Source: G963677085 sp963677085
GTDB taxonomy: Bacteria > Planctomycetota > Planctomycetia > Pirellulales > Thermoguttaceae
NCBI GenBank assembly: GCA_963677085.2
Contig: CAXXFH010000004.1
Coordinates: 2,604,001-2,668,000, forward strand
Direction of reading: 5' to 3'
DNA: 64,000 bases
Part shown: piece after piece, positions 33,617-42,609 of the stretch
Layout of the letters: every line of letters begins with the position of its first letter
How positions within the stretch are numbered: position 1 is the first letter of the stretch
Made by a program: the position numbers and the translations under genes
Notes under the pieces: generated by a model
Database searches by the model: none
What the model saw: only the letters and a program-made list of their open reading frames with translations
Told to the model about the DNA's origin: nothing

Positions 33617-35173
33617 ATGTCGACAATGGCAAATATCCTCCTCGACAAAGAGATTCTGCTGGAGAGCGGAACCAACGAACTGGAACTGTTGGTCTTCGAC
33701 GTGGCGGATTACACGTTCGGCATCAACGTCGCCAAGGTCCGCGAAGTGTTGCCGACGGCCGAGATCACGGCGCTACCCCGGGCACATTCTTCGATCCGCG
33801 GCGTGTTCAAACTCCGCAACAACGTGATTCCGTGCGTATCGTTGCTGGATCACCTGGGCATTGAGGCGACAAGCGACCACTCGGAATCGAATATGATTCT
33901 GACCGACTTCAACCAGCAGCAAACGGCTTTCCTGGTCGACGGCGTGGAGCGGATCCACCGCCTTAGCTGGGAAAACATCCTGGCTGTGCCGGGCTTAGAC
34001 GCGCTGTCACACACACCAGTTACCGCGTTGGCGCGGTGCGACAATCGTTTGATCGTGATGCTCGACTTCGAGATGATTCTCGACGACGTAACCGATCAGT
34101 ATTTCCGCACCGACGTGGTCGACAACCCGCTAGGACTTCCCCGCGAACAACTCAAAATCATGTTGGCCGAGGATTCGCCCACCGTGCGTGAGGCCATCGG
34201 CAACACGCTGCGCAACAGCGGCTATACCCAACTCTTCTTCTTCGACAACGGTGCCGAGGCCTGGGACTGGATGCAGCGCATGCTCAAAGCCAACGGCCGC
34301 CGCGAAGACGTTTGCGACCTGATCATCTCCGACGTGGAAATGCCGCAGATCGACGGGTTCCACCTGACCAAACGCGTAAAGGATCACGCGGAGTTGAAGC
34401 ACATCCCGGTGCTGCTCTATTCGTCGATCATTACGCCGGACAACCACAAAAAGGGCCAAGCCGTGGGTGCCGACGCCCAGGTGGCCAAGCCGGAACTGAA
34501 CAAGGTGGTGCAGTTAGCCGACGAGTTGATTTCCGCTTCGATTCGCGATAGCCGAGCGGAAGCCCTGCGTGAAGTGACCACGGTTGCACAAACGAGTATC
34601 GAGGAAGTTGCCGTTTCGGCTGAACCGGCGCCCAGTGAACCGGAAGTCGCTGCGGAAACACCGCAGGCGTTGCCATCGGCGAGCCCAGCGCCCGTTGCTG
34701 CGACACCCGCTCCCTCGGCACCGGTCGCCCCCGCACCTGCCGCCGATCCCGAGCCGGCCGTTGAAAGACCGACGCTGGCCGACGACCTCCAGGAATCGCC
34801 GGCTCCGCGCGGGGTCGATCACCGTTTGTGGCGCACGTTCCACAACGAGTTGGTGTCGCGACGCGACGATCTGCGGACCTTGCTGGTTCGCTTCGGCAAT
34901 GGCGACCGCCAAGCCGAGCTGACGCGAGAATTGGCCCGAGTGTTGCATACGATCAAGTCGGCCTCGATGGTAATCCCGCTGGACCAAGTCACCCGATGCA
35001 CGCACCTTGCCGAGAGCCTCCTGGAACGCCACTCGCAGGATCCTTCCTACTGGCCGCAGGAGTTGCTGGAGGACTATCTGGATTGGCTCACGTCGTTGGT
35101 CTTGCCGCCCAACGACGACACCGACGCCGCACTGGCCTTGGGTACCGACTTGTCTACCCGACTGGAAGGCTAA
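33617..35173 (+). CDS. CheV-like chemotaxis scaffold: CheW + receiver + HPt-like domain
   Basis: The protein has 518 residues. A CheW domain covers about 10-155 (LVFDVADYTFGINVAKVREV; LPRAHSSIRGVFKLRNNVIP), which would bind receptor and CheA. A receiver domain follows (about 175-300), with acidic AEDSPTV, the phospho-acceptor Asp239 in ISDVEMPQIDG and the lysine in VAKPEL. After a Pro/Ala-rich linker (about 330-385), a C-terminal helical domain has LARVLHTIKSASMVIPLDQV with His444 in the position of an HPt phospho-histidine. CheV normally ends after the receiver, so the added HPt-like domain is unusual. No other chemotaxis gene is in the window. Confidence 0.88.
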   Translation: MSTMANILLDKEILLESGTNELELLVFDVADYTFGINVAKVREVLPTAEITALPRAHSSIRGVFKLRNNVIPCVSLLDHLGIEATSDHSESNMILTDFNQQQTAFLVDGVERIHRLSWENILAVPGLDALSHTPVTALARCDNRLIVMLDFEMILDDVTDQYFRTDVVDNPLGLPREQLKIMLAEDSPTVREAIGNTLRNSGYTQLFFFDNGAEAWDWMQRMLKANGRREDVCDLIISDVEMPQIDGFHLTKRVKDHAELKHIPVLLYSSIITPDNHKKGQAVGADAQVAKPELNKVVQLADELISASIRDSRAEALREVTTVAQTSIEEVAVSAEPAPSEPEVAAETPQALPSASPAPVAATPAPSAPVAPAPAADPEPAVERPTLADDLQESPAPRGVDHRLWRTFHNELVSRRDDLRTLLVRFGNGDRQAELTRELARVLHTIKSASMVIPLDQVTRCTHLAESLLERHSQDPSYWPQELLEDYLDWLTSLVLPPNDDTDAALALGTDLSTRLEG

Positions 35174-35269
35174 GGATCGACCGGTAAATAACCTGCCGCT
35201 TCGCCGGGCCATGCTCCGCGACGGCCTTCGGGTTTCGCCTGGGAAAACGGGAAGTTGTTTTTAGGCCGT
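35174..35269 (-). repeat. About 100-bp dispersed repeat, inverted copy
   Basis: Directly after the stop of the CheW-REC-HPt gene, GATCGACCGGTAAATAACC...CGACGGCC...AAGTTGTTTTTAGGCC is the reverse complement of the unit found twice in tandem at 44047-44248. Identity is clearest in the GGCCGTCGCGGAGCATGGCC core. Confidence 0.75.
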
Positions 35270-35380
35270 TCTATTGAGGCCTGCATGGCCAATGAGCGGA
35301 AGGCGACCAACGGGAGCCTGGATTTCCAGGCGTTCGACTTTCCGAAGCGATCATTATCAATGCAGGTGTCAATAAGCACG

Positions 35381-36355
35381 TTACGGAACCCATGCGGGCG
35401 CCTCGTTGACACCGGCGATGGTAGCCATGTCTCCGTACAGCGTCAGGTCGATGGTTTCGTTGACGAAGTGCACGCTGCCGTCGGCCATCACGAAATGGGC
35501 TCCGCCTGGATGCCGGCTGCCGAAGAACAGGTCGTTGAACAGGCAGGTGACACCGTGCGAGCAATTCCGATAGCAGGTGGCTTCGGGGTCGGAGTTGATC
35601 GCCCAACGGATGTTCTTGGCTGCAAACACACAGACGTGCGAGGTCGGTGAACCGTCGTAGTAGGCACCCTTCGTCCATACACGCAACTCGTAGAACCGTT
35701 CGCCGAAGGCGAACGTATTCGACGTGCCATCGCGGATATGCGCGATTCGCACACCGCTGTATGGGTAAAAAATGCCATCGGTGCTGTAATTACCGCAGTG
35801 TGAGTCTTCTAAGTCGACGAAGTTGCTGCGGCGCCCCGGCCCCATCACGCCCACGTAGTTGGTGGTCAGCCACTCGTAGCTTTCGTTGTAAGGGTCGTAG
35901 GGTTGCCGACCGTCGCTGGGGCATAGGAGGAAAGACGCAATCTGTTTGCCAAGCTCCCGATTCACTCCGTTGTAGACCGGTATCGTGGGGTCGATATTGT
36001 CGTAGGTGTTTTTCTGCTCCAGGTAGGGCAGCAGCCAGACGTGTAGGCTGAGGTCCGTGTAGTTGGAACCGCTTCCCCACTTGGCACCTGGCGGAAAAGA
36101 ACGAAACGATTCGTGATAGCCGTGCAGCGCCAGACCGATCTGCCGCAAGTTGTTGCTACACTGCATCCGTCGTGCTGCCTCGCGGGCCGACTGGACGGCT
36201 GGCAGCAACAAAGCGATCAGAATTCCGATGATGGCGATAACCACCAACAACTCGACCAACGTGAAACCACGTTGCCGCTGGCAAAAGAAGGATTGGCGCC
36301 ACGCCAAACCACGCCGTCCACACCTGCCCAGACTGTGCGACATGCTTCGATCCAA
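35381..36355 (-). CDS. DUF1559 (H-X9-DG) pseudopilin-type protein
   Basis: The protein has 324 residues. The prepilin cleavage motif RGFTLVELLVVIAIIGILIA (about 30-49) is followed by LLPAVQSAREAARRMQCSNN, the signature of the DUF1559 family that is greatly expanded in planctomycetes. The globular C-terminal part ends in the H-X9-DG box (HPGGAHFVMADGSVHFV). The proteins are processed by prepilin peptidase and are thought to be exported fibre or surface components; the exact role is unknown. The start at 36355 or at the fifth codon (ATG) gives the same mature protein. Single gene, no partner adjacent. Confidence 0.95.
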   Translation of the reverse strand: MDRSMSHSLGRCGRRGLAWRQSFFCQRQRGFTLVELLVVIAIIGILIALLLPAVQSAREAARRMQCSNNLRQIGLALHGYHESFRSFPPGAKWGSGSNYTDLSLHVWLLPYLEQKNTYDNIDPTIPVYNGVNRELGKQIASFLLCPSDGRQPYDPYNESYEWLTTNYVGVMGPGRRSNFVDLEDSHCGNYSTDGIFYPYSGVRIAHIRDGTSNTFAFGERFYELRVWTKGAYYDGSPTSHVCVFAAKNIRWAINSDPEATCYRNCSHGVTCLFNDLFFGSRHPGGAHFVMADGSVHFVNETIDLTLYGDMATIAGVNEAPAWVP

Positions 36356-37081
36356 TTAAACGTTCATCGGGCGGCCGGGCCGCTAGCCACACTAGTGCCA
36401 CCGTACCACGACAAAAAACCGCTTCTCCTGGTCGCTCGAAAAACTTGTTGGAAAAACAAAACCTTGCCGGGTTGTAATACGGCGTTTGATTTCGTGCACG
36501 GACAAACGGCCCACTTCACGATACTGGCTCGTTGATAGCCATCGTGGTTTGTTGCAGAGAAAATCCGCGGAAAAGAAAAGACCGTCCTCATTGTACCTAC
36601 AAGTCAGATTATGTCCACATTTTTGTGTCGCAGAACACCCCCAAGAGACATTTCCTCTTTGCGAGGCACAACAGATCGTTCCGCTTGACCCCGCCCGGCG
36701 AGTTATTTGCAGGTTTGAGCTGTCAGATTATCAATCTGCCGCACCGGCTTCCGGCGACTGGGCGTTTCCCGTAGAATCCCTGATGAACGGAACACGCGTA
36801 CCTTGCGCAACCAACTTCAAAAATCGTTAACGTTTTGCCAAAGATTAGCGAACAACGTAAACGGGGTCTAGATAGAAGGTGCGGTAGCACCGATTGGTTG
36901 GCACCCTTGCTGCCTTGTGCAGAGCGCACCGGGAGTGTAGGGCGACCCCAGACTGCAAGTGTGCAGAGAGATTGGGTCACGTTACCTACCGCGAGACCGA
37001 CGACGCATTGCGACCGCGCACCGCTTGACGTCCCTCTCATCAATAGTCCTGCGGTGACCGACGGGTGAAACAGAAAGCCTT
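36356..37081. other. Intergenic region without a clear gene
   Basis: Over 700 bases with lower GC near 36530-36660. It contains a dispersed repeat (36839-36920) and a divergent promoter zone for the DUF1559 gene. Short frames here lack codon bias and recognisable motifs, so I call no gene. Confidence 0.5.
36839..36920. repeat. Dispersed repeat with GGTGCGGTAGCACCG palindrome, copy 2
   Basis: CAAAGATTAGCGA, then GGTGCGGTAGCACCGATTGG and CTGCCTTGTG, matches the order of the copy at 25269-25347 with scattered differences. Confidence 0.55.
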
Positions 37082-37351
37082 ATGGACGACGCACAATCCT
37101 TCAAAGGACTGTTCGGCAAGTGGCCGCAGGGTACACCTCGGCGCGGTGTGCTGGTTACGCACTTTGGAGAACAGATCCCGTTTTCCGACTTTTTTACCAG
37201 CGACGAACTTCTGCTCATCGAACGTCAGAATCCCGATTCGTTGGGCGCACGGCAGCTTATCGTCCCCTACAGTCAAATCGCCTCGTTGAAGATCACCGAG
37301 GTTGTGCCCATGAAAAAATGGCGAACGTTGGGATTCGTCGAGCCTTCGTGA
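37082..37351 (+). CDS. Small conserved-looking hypothetical protein
   Basis: The protein has 89 residues. It reads as a compact folded protein: GVLVTHFGEQIPFSDFFTSD, ELLLIERQNPDSLGARQLIV and PYSQIASLKITEVV, with alternating hydrophobic residues and a plausible start. There are no membrane segments or catalytic motifs. I do not recognise a named family, though similar short proteins occur in planctomycetes. It stands alone between two gene-poor stretches. The base composition and even codon use support a real gene. Confidence 0.6.
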   Translation: MDDAQSFKGLFGKWPQGTPRRGVLVTHFGEQIPFSDFFTSDELLLIERQNPDSLGARQLIVPYSQIASLKITEVVPMKKWRTLGFVEPS

Positions 37352-38030
37352 ACCGGGGCAGACGATCCAACCTATTGTGAGGATACTGCGGAGAAGACTT
37401 CCACAAAAAACACGATAAGTCACGAAAAGTGACCTGGAAAGCGTTCGCCCAAGGCACTGCGTTTTTGTGTTTTTCGTGGCAATAACAAATTATCTACGAC
37501 TCAGAATGTAACCGTTCGTCTTCTTCCCGTGCATAGCTGCAAAAGCGGCAAGCTGAGTAAAAAAGCGATAGCTCCATCGGCTCGAACGTGGAAGGCGCGG
37601 GCTTTGGCACGTCGGCCTTTGGCTTGCAGATTCGCCACAAGCAGAAAATCTCCGTTGACCACCCGATGTGCAACGGAATGGTTCTGCGGGAAAATCCGAA
37701 TTGGACGTACGGTTACGTCGGACATAGCGGTTTTGTTGGAATTCGTGAAGTATCCAACGCCCCTCGCCTTATAGCACGATGTATATACTTATATTGTGGT
37801 TCATGGAAATGGTTCGCCGACGGGGTATGCCCTGAGTGTGCAACTTGCCGTGAGAGCACGCTCCGCCGCAACCGCCCTGCTTTGGGCAGGTTGTCGCTCG
37901 GGCCGGTGCTGCGACAACGCACGAGAACTCAGTTCCTATCCGGGCAGGCCGGATTGCCAAGTTTGGTTCGTCCGGCAGATCAGGTTTCCACTTCGGACTG
38001 AAGTACGTTTACCATCACAAGGAGTTATCA
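37352..38030. other. Intergenic region without a supported gene
   Basis: It contains a degenerate CACGAAAA/TTTTTCGTGG repeat pair (about 37400-37480) and several unconvincing short frames on both strands (for example 37501-37725 minus and 37588-38001 plus). AAGGAG at about 38018 is the ribosome binding site of the next gene. Confidence 0.5.
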
Positions 38031-38435
38031 GTGGCCGAGAAACCCGAAAAGCCAGAACAAGAAGAAATGACCGAAGCGACTGCCCCCGAGGCCAGTTCGC
38101 CGCAGCCGGCAGCCCAACAGCCGCAGCGTGTGCAGGTCGACATCGATGATGCGGGCGCCGTTGCCACGTATGCCAATTTCTGCCGCGTTACCGGCACGCC
38201 CGAGGAGTTGATTATCGACTTCGGACTGAATCCGCAACCGTTTGGGGTTCCCACGCATCCGATCCCCATCAATCAGCGGATTATCACCAACTTTTACACG
38301 GCCAAGCGGATGCTGCACGCTCTGACCCTCACCGTGCAACGCCATGAGGCCACGTTTGGCGTGCTGGAAACCGACGTGCAGAAGCGCGTTCGCCCAGGCT
38401 CGATGCCTCAGCGACCCGGCGGCGCCGGCAAGTAA
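38031..38435 (+). CDS. DUF3467-domain protein
   Basis: The protein has 134 residues. The start is a GTG, supported by AAGGAG about seven bases upstream. A Glu/Pro/Ala-rich N-terminus (1-35) leads to the DUF3467 core: VQVDIDDAGAVATYANFCRV, ELIIDFGLNPQPFGVPTHPI and INQRIITNFYTAKRMLHALT. DUF3467 proteins are small, widespread and of unknown function. The C-terminal tail is Pro/Gly-rich. It is followed by an 80-bp repeat at 38448. Confidence 0.88.
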   Translation: MAEKPEKPEQEEMTEATAPEASSPQPAAQQPQRVQVDIDDAGAVATYANFCRVTGTPEELIIDFGLNPQPFGVPTHPIPINQRIITNFYTAKRMLHALTLTVQRHEATFGVLETDVQKRVRPGSMPQRPGGAGK

Positions 38436-38447
38436 TTCGAGTTATCT

Positions 38448-38527
38448 AGAGGCGGTTTCAAAACCCGGCTTCGGGTTCGTACGTCCGCTGAACGAACGAC
38501 CTTGGCACTAGTTTTGAAATGGCTTCT
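38448..38527. repeat. 80-bp MITE-like repeat, copy A
   Basis: The ends form an inverted repeat (AGAGGCGGTTTCAAAAC at the left; inverted GTTTTGAAATGGCTTCT at the right). The interior has TTCGGGTTCGTACGTCCGCT and GAACGAACGACC. Copies B and C are at 39868-39947 and 48490-48571. Confidence 0.75.
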
Positions 38528-38714
38528 ACTCATAGCGACACGATCGCAACCGGCCGAGAGGCGCCGATTTCAGGCTGGATCGCTTCTGCGGGCGGCTGCT
38601 AAGCACGCCGAGTGTGCGCGTGTCGCAAGGTAAGACTCCAACCGTCGGAAGCCGGGGGCCACAACAAACGGCCCCCGGTTTCGGCGGTGGTAGTATGCGC
38701 GGACGGGAAGACGG

Positions 38715-39860
38715 ATGCGGAGCATCTATTTCGACTACAACGCGACCACCCCGATCGCCCCGGCCGTGCAGGAGGCGATGCTCCCCTTCTTGGCCGAACA
38801 CTACGGCGACCCCACCGCATTGCATCCGCTGGGTCGGGCTACCGCCGAGGCTGTCGAAGACGCGCGGCACCGCGTGGCCAAACTGATCGGCGCCGACCGC
38901 GATGAAATCATCTTCACCTCGGGCGCCACCGAAAGCGACAACCTGGCGCTGAAAGGTGTTCTACTGCGTCAGGCCCCCGCGGCGGCTGGCCATCTGGTGA
39001 TCTCGGCCATCGAACACGCCGCCGTGCGAGAGTCGGCCCAGTGGCTCGAATCGTTGGGCTACGGGCTCACCATCGCTGCCTGCGACCGTCGCGGAGTAGT
39101 CGATCCGAACGCCATCGAAACGTCCATCCGCGACGATACCGTACTGGTGAGCGTCATGCACGCCAACGACGAGATCGGCACCGTGCAACCGCTTCGCCAG
39201 GTTGCCGATATCTGCCGCCGCCGTGGTGTCTTGCTGCACACCGACGCCGCCCAGAGCGTGGGCAAGCTTCCCGTTAACGTGCGGCAACTGGGCGTCGATC
39301 TGCTCTCGCTCTCCGGCCACAAGATGTACGCCCCCAAAGGCGTCGGTGCCCTGTATGTGCGGCGCGGCGTGTCGCTCGACCCGCTTCTGCACGGTGCAGG
39401 CCAAGAGGCCGGTGTAAGGGCCGGTATGGAGAACGTCTCCCACGTAGTCGCTCTGGGACGTGCGGCCACACTGGCCGCCGGAGGCCTGACCGACCTTACC
39501 GAACGCATTACTCGGCTCCGCGACCAGTTGCAGGAGCGTTTGCAGGAAGGCATTGGCGAAGAGCTTACCGTCAACGGGGCTGGTGCCCTGCGGCTTCCCA
39601 ACACGCTGTCGCTCAACTTCCCCGAGGTCAGCAGCCGCGACATGCTCCGCCGCATTCCCGAACTCTGCGCCTCGACCGGTACGGCCGGGCACAGCGGCTC
39701 CGAAAACCTCACCCCCACGCTGGCCGCCATTGGGCTTCGGCCGCAGCAAACCCAAGGCACGATCCGCCTGAGCCTCGGCTGGTACACGTCCGAAGAAGAC
39801 ATTGATCGGGCTACCAACCTCTTGCTAGCCGCGTGGGACGCCGAACGGCAACCCGGCTGA
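38715..39860 (+). CDS. Cysteine-desulfurase (NifS/IscS) family protein lacking the catalytic cysteine
   Basis: The protein has 381 residues and follows the class V aminotransferase fold. The opening IYFDYNATTPIAPAVQEAML, the FTSGATESDNLAL motif, HTDAAQSVGKLPVNV and the pyridoxal lysine in LSLSGHKMYAPKGVG (about 197-211) are all conserved. In active NifS-type enzymes the mobile loop reads STGSAC; here it reads STGTAGHSG, with Gly325 (codon GGG at 39687-39689) in place of the cysteine. Persulfide formation in the known way seems impossible. It may act on another substrate or use a partner's cysteine. It is flanked by two copies of an 80-bp repeat. Confidence 0.9.
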   Translation: MRSIYFDYNATTPIAPAVQEAMLPFLAEHYGDPTALHPLGRATAEAVEDARHRVAKLIGADRDEIIFTSGATESDNLALKGVLLRQAPAAAGHLVISAIEHAAVRESAQWLESLGYGLTIAACDRRGVVDPNAIETSIRDDTVLVSVMHANDEIGTVQPLRQVADICRRRGVLLHTDAAQSVGKLPVNVRQLGVDLLSLSGHKMYAPKGVGALYVRRGVSLDPLLHGAGQEAGVRAGMENVSHVVALGRAATLAAGGLTDLTERITRLRDQLQERLQEGIGEELTVNGAGALRLPNTLSLNFPEVSSRDMLRRIPELCASTGTAGHSGSENLTPTLAAIGLRPQQTQGTIRLSLGWYTSEEDIDRATNLLLAAWDAERQPG

Positions 39861-39867
39861 CTCTTCT

Positions 39868-39947
39868 CGAAGTGGTGTCAAACCCCGGCTTCGAGTTCGT
39901 ATGTCCGCTGAACGAACGACCTCGACACCCGTCTTGAAACGACTTCT
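39868..39947. repeat. 80-bp MITE-like repeat, copy B
   Basis: GTGTCAAACCCCGGCTTCG, TATGTCCGCTGAACGAACG and GTCTTGAAACGACTTCT follow the same order as copy A with several base changes. It lies eight bases after the desulfurase-like stop codon. Confidence 0.72.
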
Positions 39948-40785
39948 ATATCCACAACTGCAGCCGCCCGTCGAGCATGTCCGGCAGGGCCGTTTCCACG
40001 TGGCTTACGACTTGCCTGGGATGGTAGCGTGTGCTTAGATGCGAGGCAATGACCAGTTCGTTTTTGAAGCGGTCGCGGCGCTCGAGCAGGTCGTCTAAGT
40101 GCATGTGGCCGAACTTGTGGATCTTGTCCTTGCGGTGGCGAGGAGCCACGAACGTGAGCTCCATGATCAGCACCTCGGCCCGATACATGTCTTCGCAGTG
40201 GTCGAGTCCGCCGGGGGCGCTGTCGCCCAGGTAGGCCACACGCGGGATGCGCATTTCGGCCGTTACCTCTTCGCCGGCCAGTCGCAGGTCGCGAATCTTG
40301 TCGCCCGGCAAACCGTGGTATTCGGGCTTGAGCTTTCGGCGACGCTGGTAAACGACGAATCCCAGCGACGGTACCGTGTGGACCGTTTGCGAAACTGCCA
40401 CGACGTGTTCCCGCGACAGCTCGATCTCATCGCCCGGCTTGGTGGCTACCAACTCGCAAGGCAGTCGGCCTCGATCCAACTTACTGAACAGACGAAGCAT
40501 GCGACGCACGGGATCCACGGCCGCCTCGGGTAGGTAGATCGTCGGCGGTTCCATTTTCATCATCCGCCGGCGAGCCACGTAGACGGGCAGGGCCACAATG
40601 TGGTCGAGATGTGTATGAGAAACAAACCAAGTGGGCGTGCCCATGAACGACCAAGGCTGCGCACCCAGATCGAAACCGATCTTCAACTCCGGCACCCGCC
40701 AGTACGTTTGCACGGCCGCGCGGGAATAGCCTTCAATAGTAAGATCCTTGTGGATGAGCGTTCTGACGGGAAGGTTATTGACCAT
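39946..40785 (-). CDS. Metallo-beta-lactamase-fold hydrolase (RNase Z-like)
   Basis: The protein has 279 residues from the ATG at 40785; a longer frame overlaps scpA and is unlikely. The metal-binding box reads VSHTHLDHIVALPVYVARRR (HxHxDH), with later elements YLGDSAPGG and the aspartate/glutamate region LIMELTFV, then GHMHLDDL and ASHLSTRY, as in RNase Z and related phosphodiesterases. RNase Z trims tRNA 3' ends, but this protein lacks some hallmarks of classical enzymes, so a related hydrolase is possible. It follows scpA by 62 bases on the same strand. Confidence 0.82.
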   Translation of the reverse strand: MVNNLPVRTLIHKDLTIEGYSRAAVQTYWRVPELKIGFDLGAQPWSFMGTPTWFVSHTHLDHIVALPVYVARRRMMKMEPPTIYLPEAAVDPVRRMLRLFSKLDRGRLPCELVATKPGDEIELSREHVVAVSQTVHTVPSLGFVVYQRRRKLKPEYHGLPGDKIRDLRLAGEEVTAEMRIPRVAYLGDSAPGGLDHCEDMYRAEVLIMELTFVAPRHRKDKIHKFGHMHLDDLLERRDRFKNELVIASHLSTRYHPRQVVSHVETALPDMLDGRLQLWI

Positions 40786-40847
40786 GGAGGCGAGCGGAGG
40801 GCAAGAAGTGGGAGGGATTGCGGCTTGGGTCGGGCAAGAATCGATCA

Positions 40848-41609
40848 CTACCCACGATACGTGTCGTACTGCGAAAAATCTACCGGCTCGGTCGCTTCCA
40901 GGCTGGGAAGTACCCAAATTTCGCCGAACAAATCGTTTTGTTCCACACGCACATGATGGTGGCGAACCAGTTCGAGCACGGCCAAGAAGATTCCGACCAT
41001 GGTCGACTTGTGCATGCCCGGCTTGAAGAGGCTACTAAAGGTGACCTGCCCTTCGGTGACCAGTCGGGCGTGGATCTTGCTCATGTGGACATGGATGGGC
41101 GTGTCGTCGTAGACAATGTTCGACGGCTTCGTGGCATGCGTTTCACGGATAATCCGCCCAAAAGCGCTGACTAAGTCCCAAAGCTCGACCTCTTGGATCG
41201 GCTCCTCGGCCAGATTGCGTTGGCGTGGGGGCAGATCGTCGGAAAGTCGGGCGTAGCGCTGCTGCCAACTGCGACTACGTTCCTCCAGCAAGCTGGCCGC
41301 ATCGCGATATTTCTTGTATTCCAGCAGCCGCCGCACCAATTCCTGACGCGGGTCTTCCATCTCGTCTTGGATTTCGTCGGCCCGGGGAAGCACCTGCTGC
41401 GATTTGATCTCGATCAGCTTGCTGGCCACGGCCAGAAAGTCGCCCACCGCGTTTACGTCGAGCTGTTCCAGCACGGTCAAATACTGGAGATACTGGTCCG
41501 TGATCATTGCGATCGGAATCTCCGTGATCTCCACCTCGTGCTTCCGCACTAGGTAGAGCAGCAGGTCCAGGGGACCGCGGAAGACATTCAGATCGACGCG
41601 AAAATCCAT
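40848..41609 (-). CDS. scpA: Segregation and condensation protein A
   Basis: The protein has 253 residues from the ATG at 41609 (the upstream in-frame codons to 41702 lack family similarity). ScpA is the kleisin that bridges the Smc heads in the chromosome-organising complex together with ScpB. The N-terminal motif FRGPLDLLLYLVRKHEVEIT and AMITDQYLQYL, then FLAVASKLIEIKSQQVLP, are diagnostic. The C-terminal winged helix (FLAVLELVRHHHVRVEQNDL) binds the other Smc head. No scpB is visible in the window. Confidence 0.95.
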   Translation of the reverse strand: MDFRVDLNVFRGPLDLLLYLVRKHEVEITEIPIAMITDQYLQYLTVLEQLDVNAVGDFLAVASKLIEIKSQQVLPRADEIQDEMEDPRQELVRRLLEYKKYRDAASLLEERSRSWQQRYARLSDDLPPRQRNLAEEPIQEVELWDLVSAFGRIIRETHATKPSNIVYDDTPIHVHMSKIHARLVTEGQVTFSSLFKPGMHKSTMVGIFLAVLELVRHHHVRVEQNDLFGEIWVLPSLEATEPVDFSQYDTYRG

Positions 41610-41956
41610 GAGCGGTTGATGCAGGTCGTCGGGAAGTTTCGTTGGGGATGTTGGAGTCGAGTGAACGGAAAGCCGTTTTCGGCAAGCAAGCTGCTGCTTC
41701 ACCGGCTGGCCGGTTCGCAGGGCGGCGAACTACTCATTGTAGTCGGCACCACAATCGTCGGCGAGGTCTGATGGCCATCGTCGCCGGCAGCCTGGGCGGT
41801 AAAGGTCGCTTAACCACTACAGTCATTGTCGACCGGCCGCAACGGCCAACTTGAGGCGGTGACCCGTTCGGGCGTCGGCTTGGGTTGCCCTAACTCGCGT
41901 TGTTGTTTAGACTTGCTGACCAAAGGCGTACCGCGCCCAGCGAGGAGCTTTCTTAA

Positions 41957-42490
41957 ATGAATTACGAACATCTGTGGGCCCCGTGGCGGCTCGGGTACAT
42001 TCTAGGCGACGACCAGTCGCCCAAGCCTACTTCTTCCGAAGGGCTACTGCCCGGGGCCGACCCTGAATGCTTCCTCTGCCAGGGGGGTGTCGAAGGTGAT
42101 GATCGCCAGCGGCTAGTGGTTGCCCGAGGTGAACGCACGCTGACGGTGCTGAACCGTTACCCCTACAACAACGGGCATCTGCTGGTTGCTCCCCAGCGGC
42201 ATCTGGCCGACTTGGCCGAACTCGACGAGGCCACCCAATTGGAGATCGCCACGACGACCACCCGGATGGTTGGGGTGCTCAAGAAGCTCATCAATCCCGA
42301 CGGATTCAATGTGGGGCTCAACCTGGGGCGCCCGGCCGGCGCCGGCCTGCCGGGGCACCTTCACTGGCACATCGTCCCCCGCTGGAACGGCGACACCAAC
42401 TTCATGCCTGCCCTAGCGGCAGTCCGGGTGGTTCCGCAATCGCTTGAAGCGATGTGGGAGCTACTGGCCGAAGAATTGGCTGCGAAGTAG
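41957..42490 (+). CDS. HIT-family nucleotide hydrolase or phosphorylase
   Basis: The protein has 177 residues. The N-terminus MNYEHLWAPWRLGYILGDDQ is the common opening of the Ap4A-phosphorylase-like HIT branch. A CFLCQGG segment, RYPYNNGHLLVAPQRHLADL and the histidine triad GHLHWHIVPRW (about 134-144) are present; the middle histidine acts as nucleophile on the alpha-phosphate of dinucleotides. Homologues often lie near chromosome or DNA-metabolism genes; here it precedes an aminotransferase gene. The exact substrate is not known. Confidence 0.93.
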   Translation: MNYEHLWAPWRLGYILGDDQSPKPTSSEGLLPGADPECFLCQGGVEGDDRQRLVVARGERTLTVLNRYPYNNGHLLVAPQRHLADLAELDEATQLEIATTTTRMVGVLKKLINPDGFNVGLNLGRPAGAGLPGHLHWHIVPRWNGDTNFMPALAAVRVVPQSLEAMWELLAEELAAK

Positions 42491-42609
42491 CAGATTGCCC
42501 GATCCTTTGGCCGCCTTTCCCTGTCTAAGGGATCGCGGTATGCTGGAAGTTTCGTATCGCCGAACTGGGGTACACGCCGGGGAACATTGGGCTCTCGTTG
42601 GGGAAAGAC

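Noticed and set aside
37501..37725. Possible 74-residue minus-strand protein
   Set aside because: No motif, no ribosome binding site and no neighbour on that strand; codon use is not convincing.
37588..38001. Possible 137-residue plus-strand protein before the DUF3467 gene
   Set aside because: Amino-acid composition is irregular and there is no recognisable domain; it may be a remnant but cannot be supported.
40786..40917. N-terminal extension of the MBL hydrolase
   Set aside because: It overlaps scpA and lacks family similarity; the ATG at 40785 fits the fold start.
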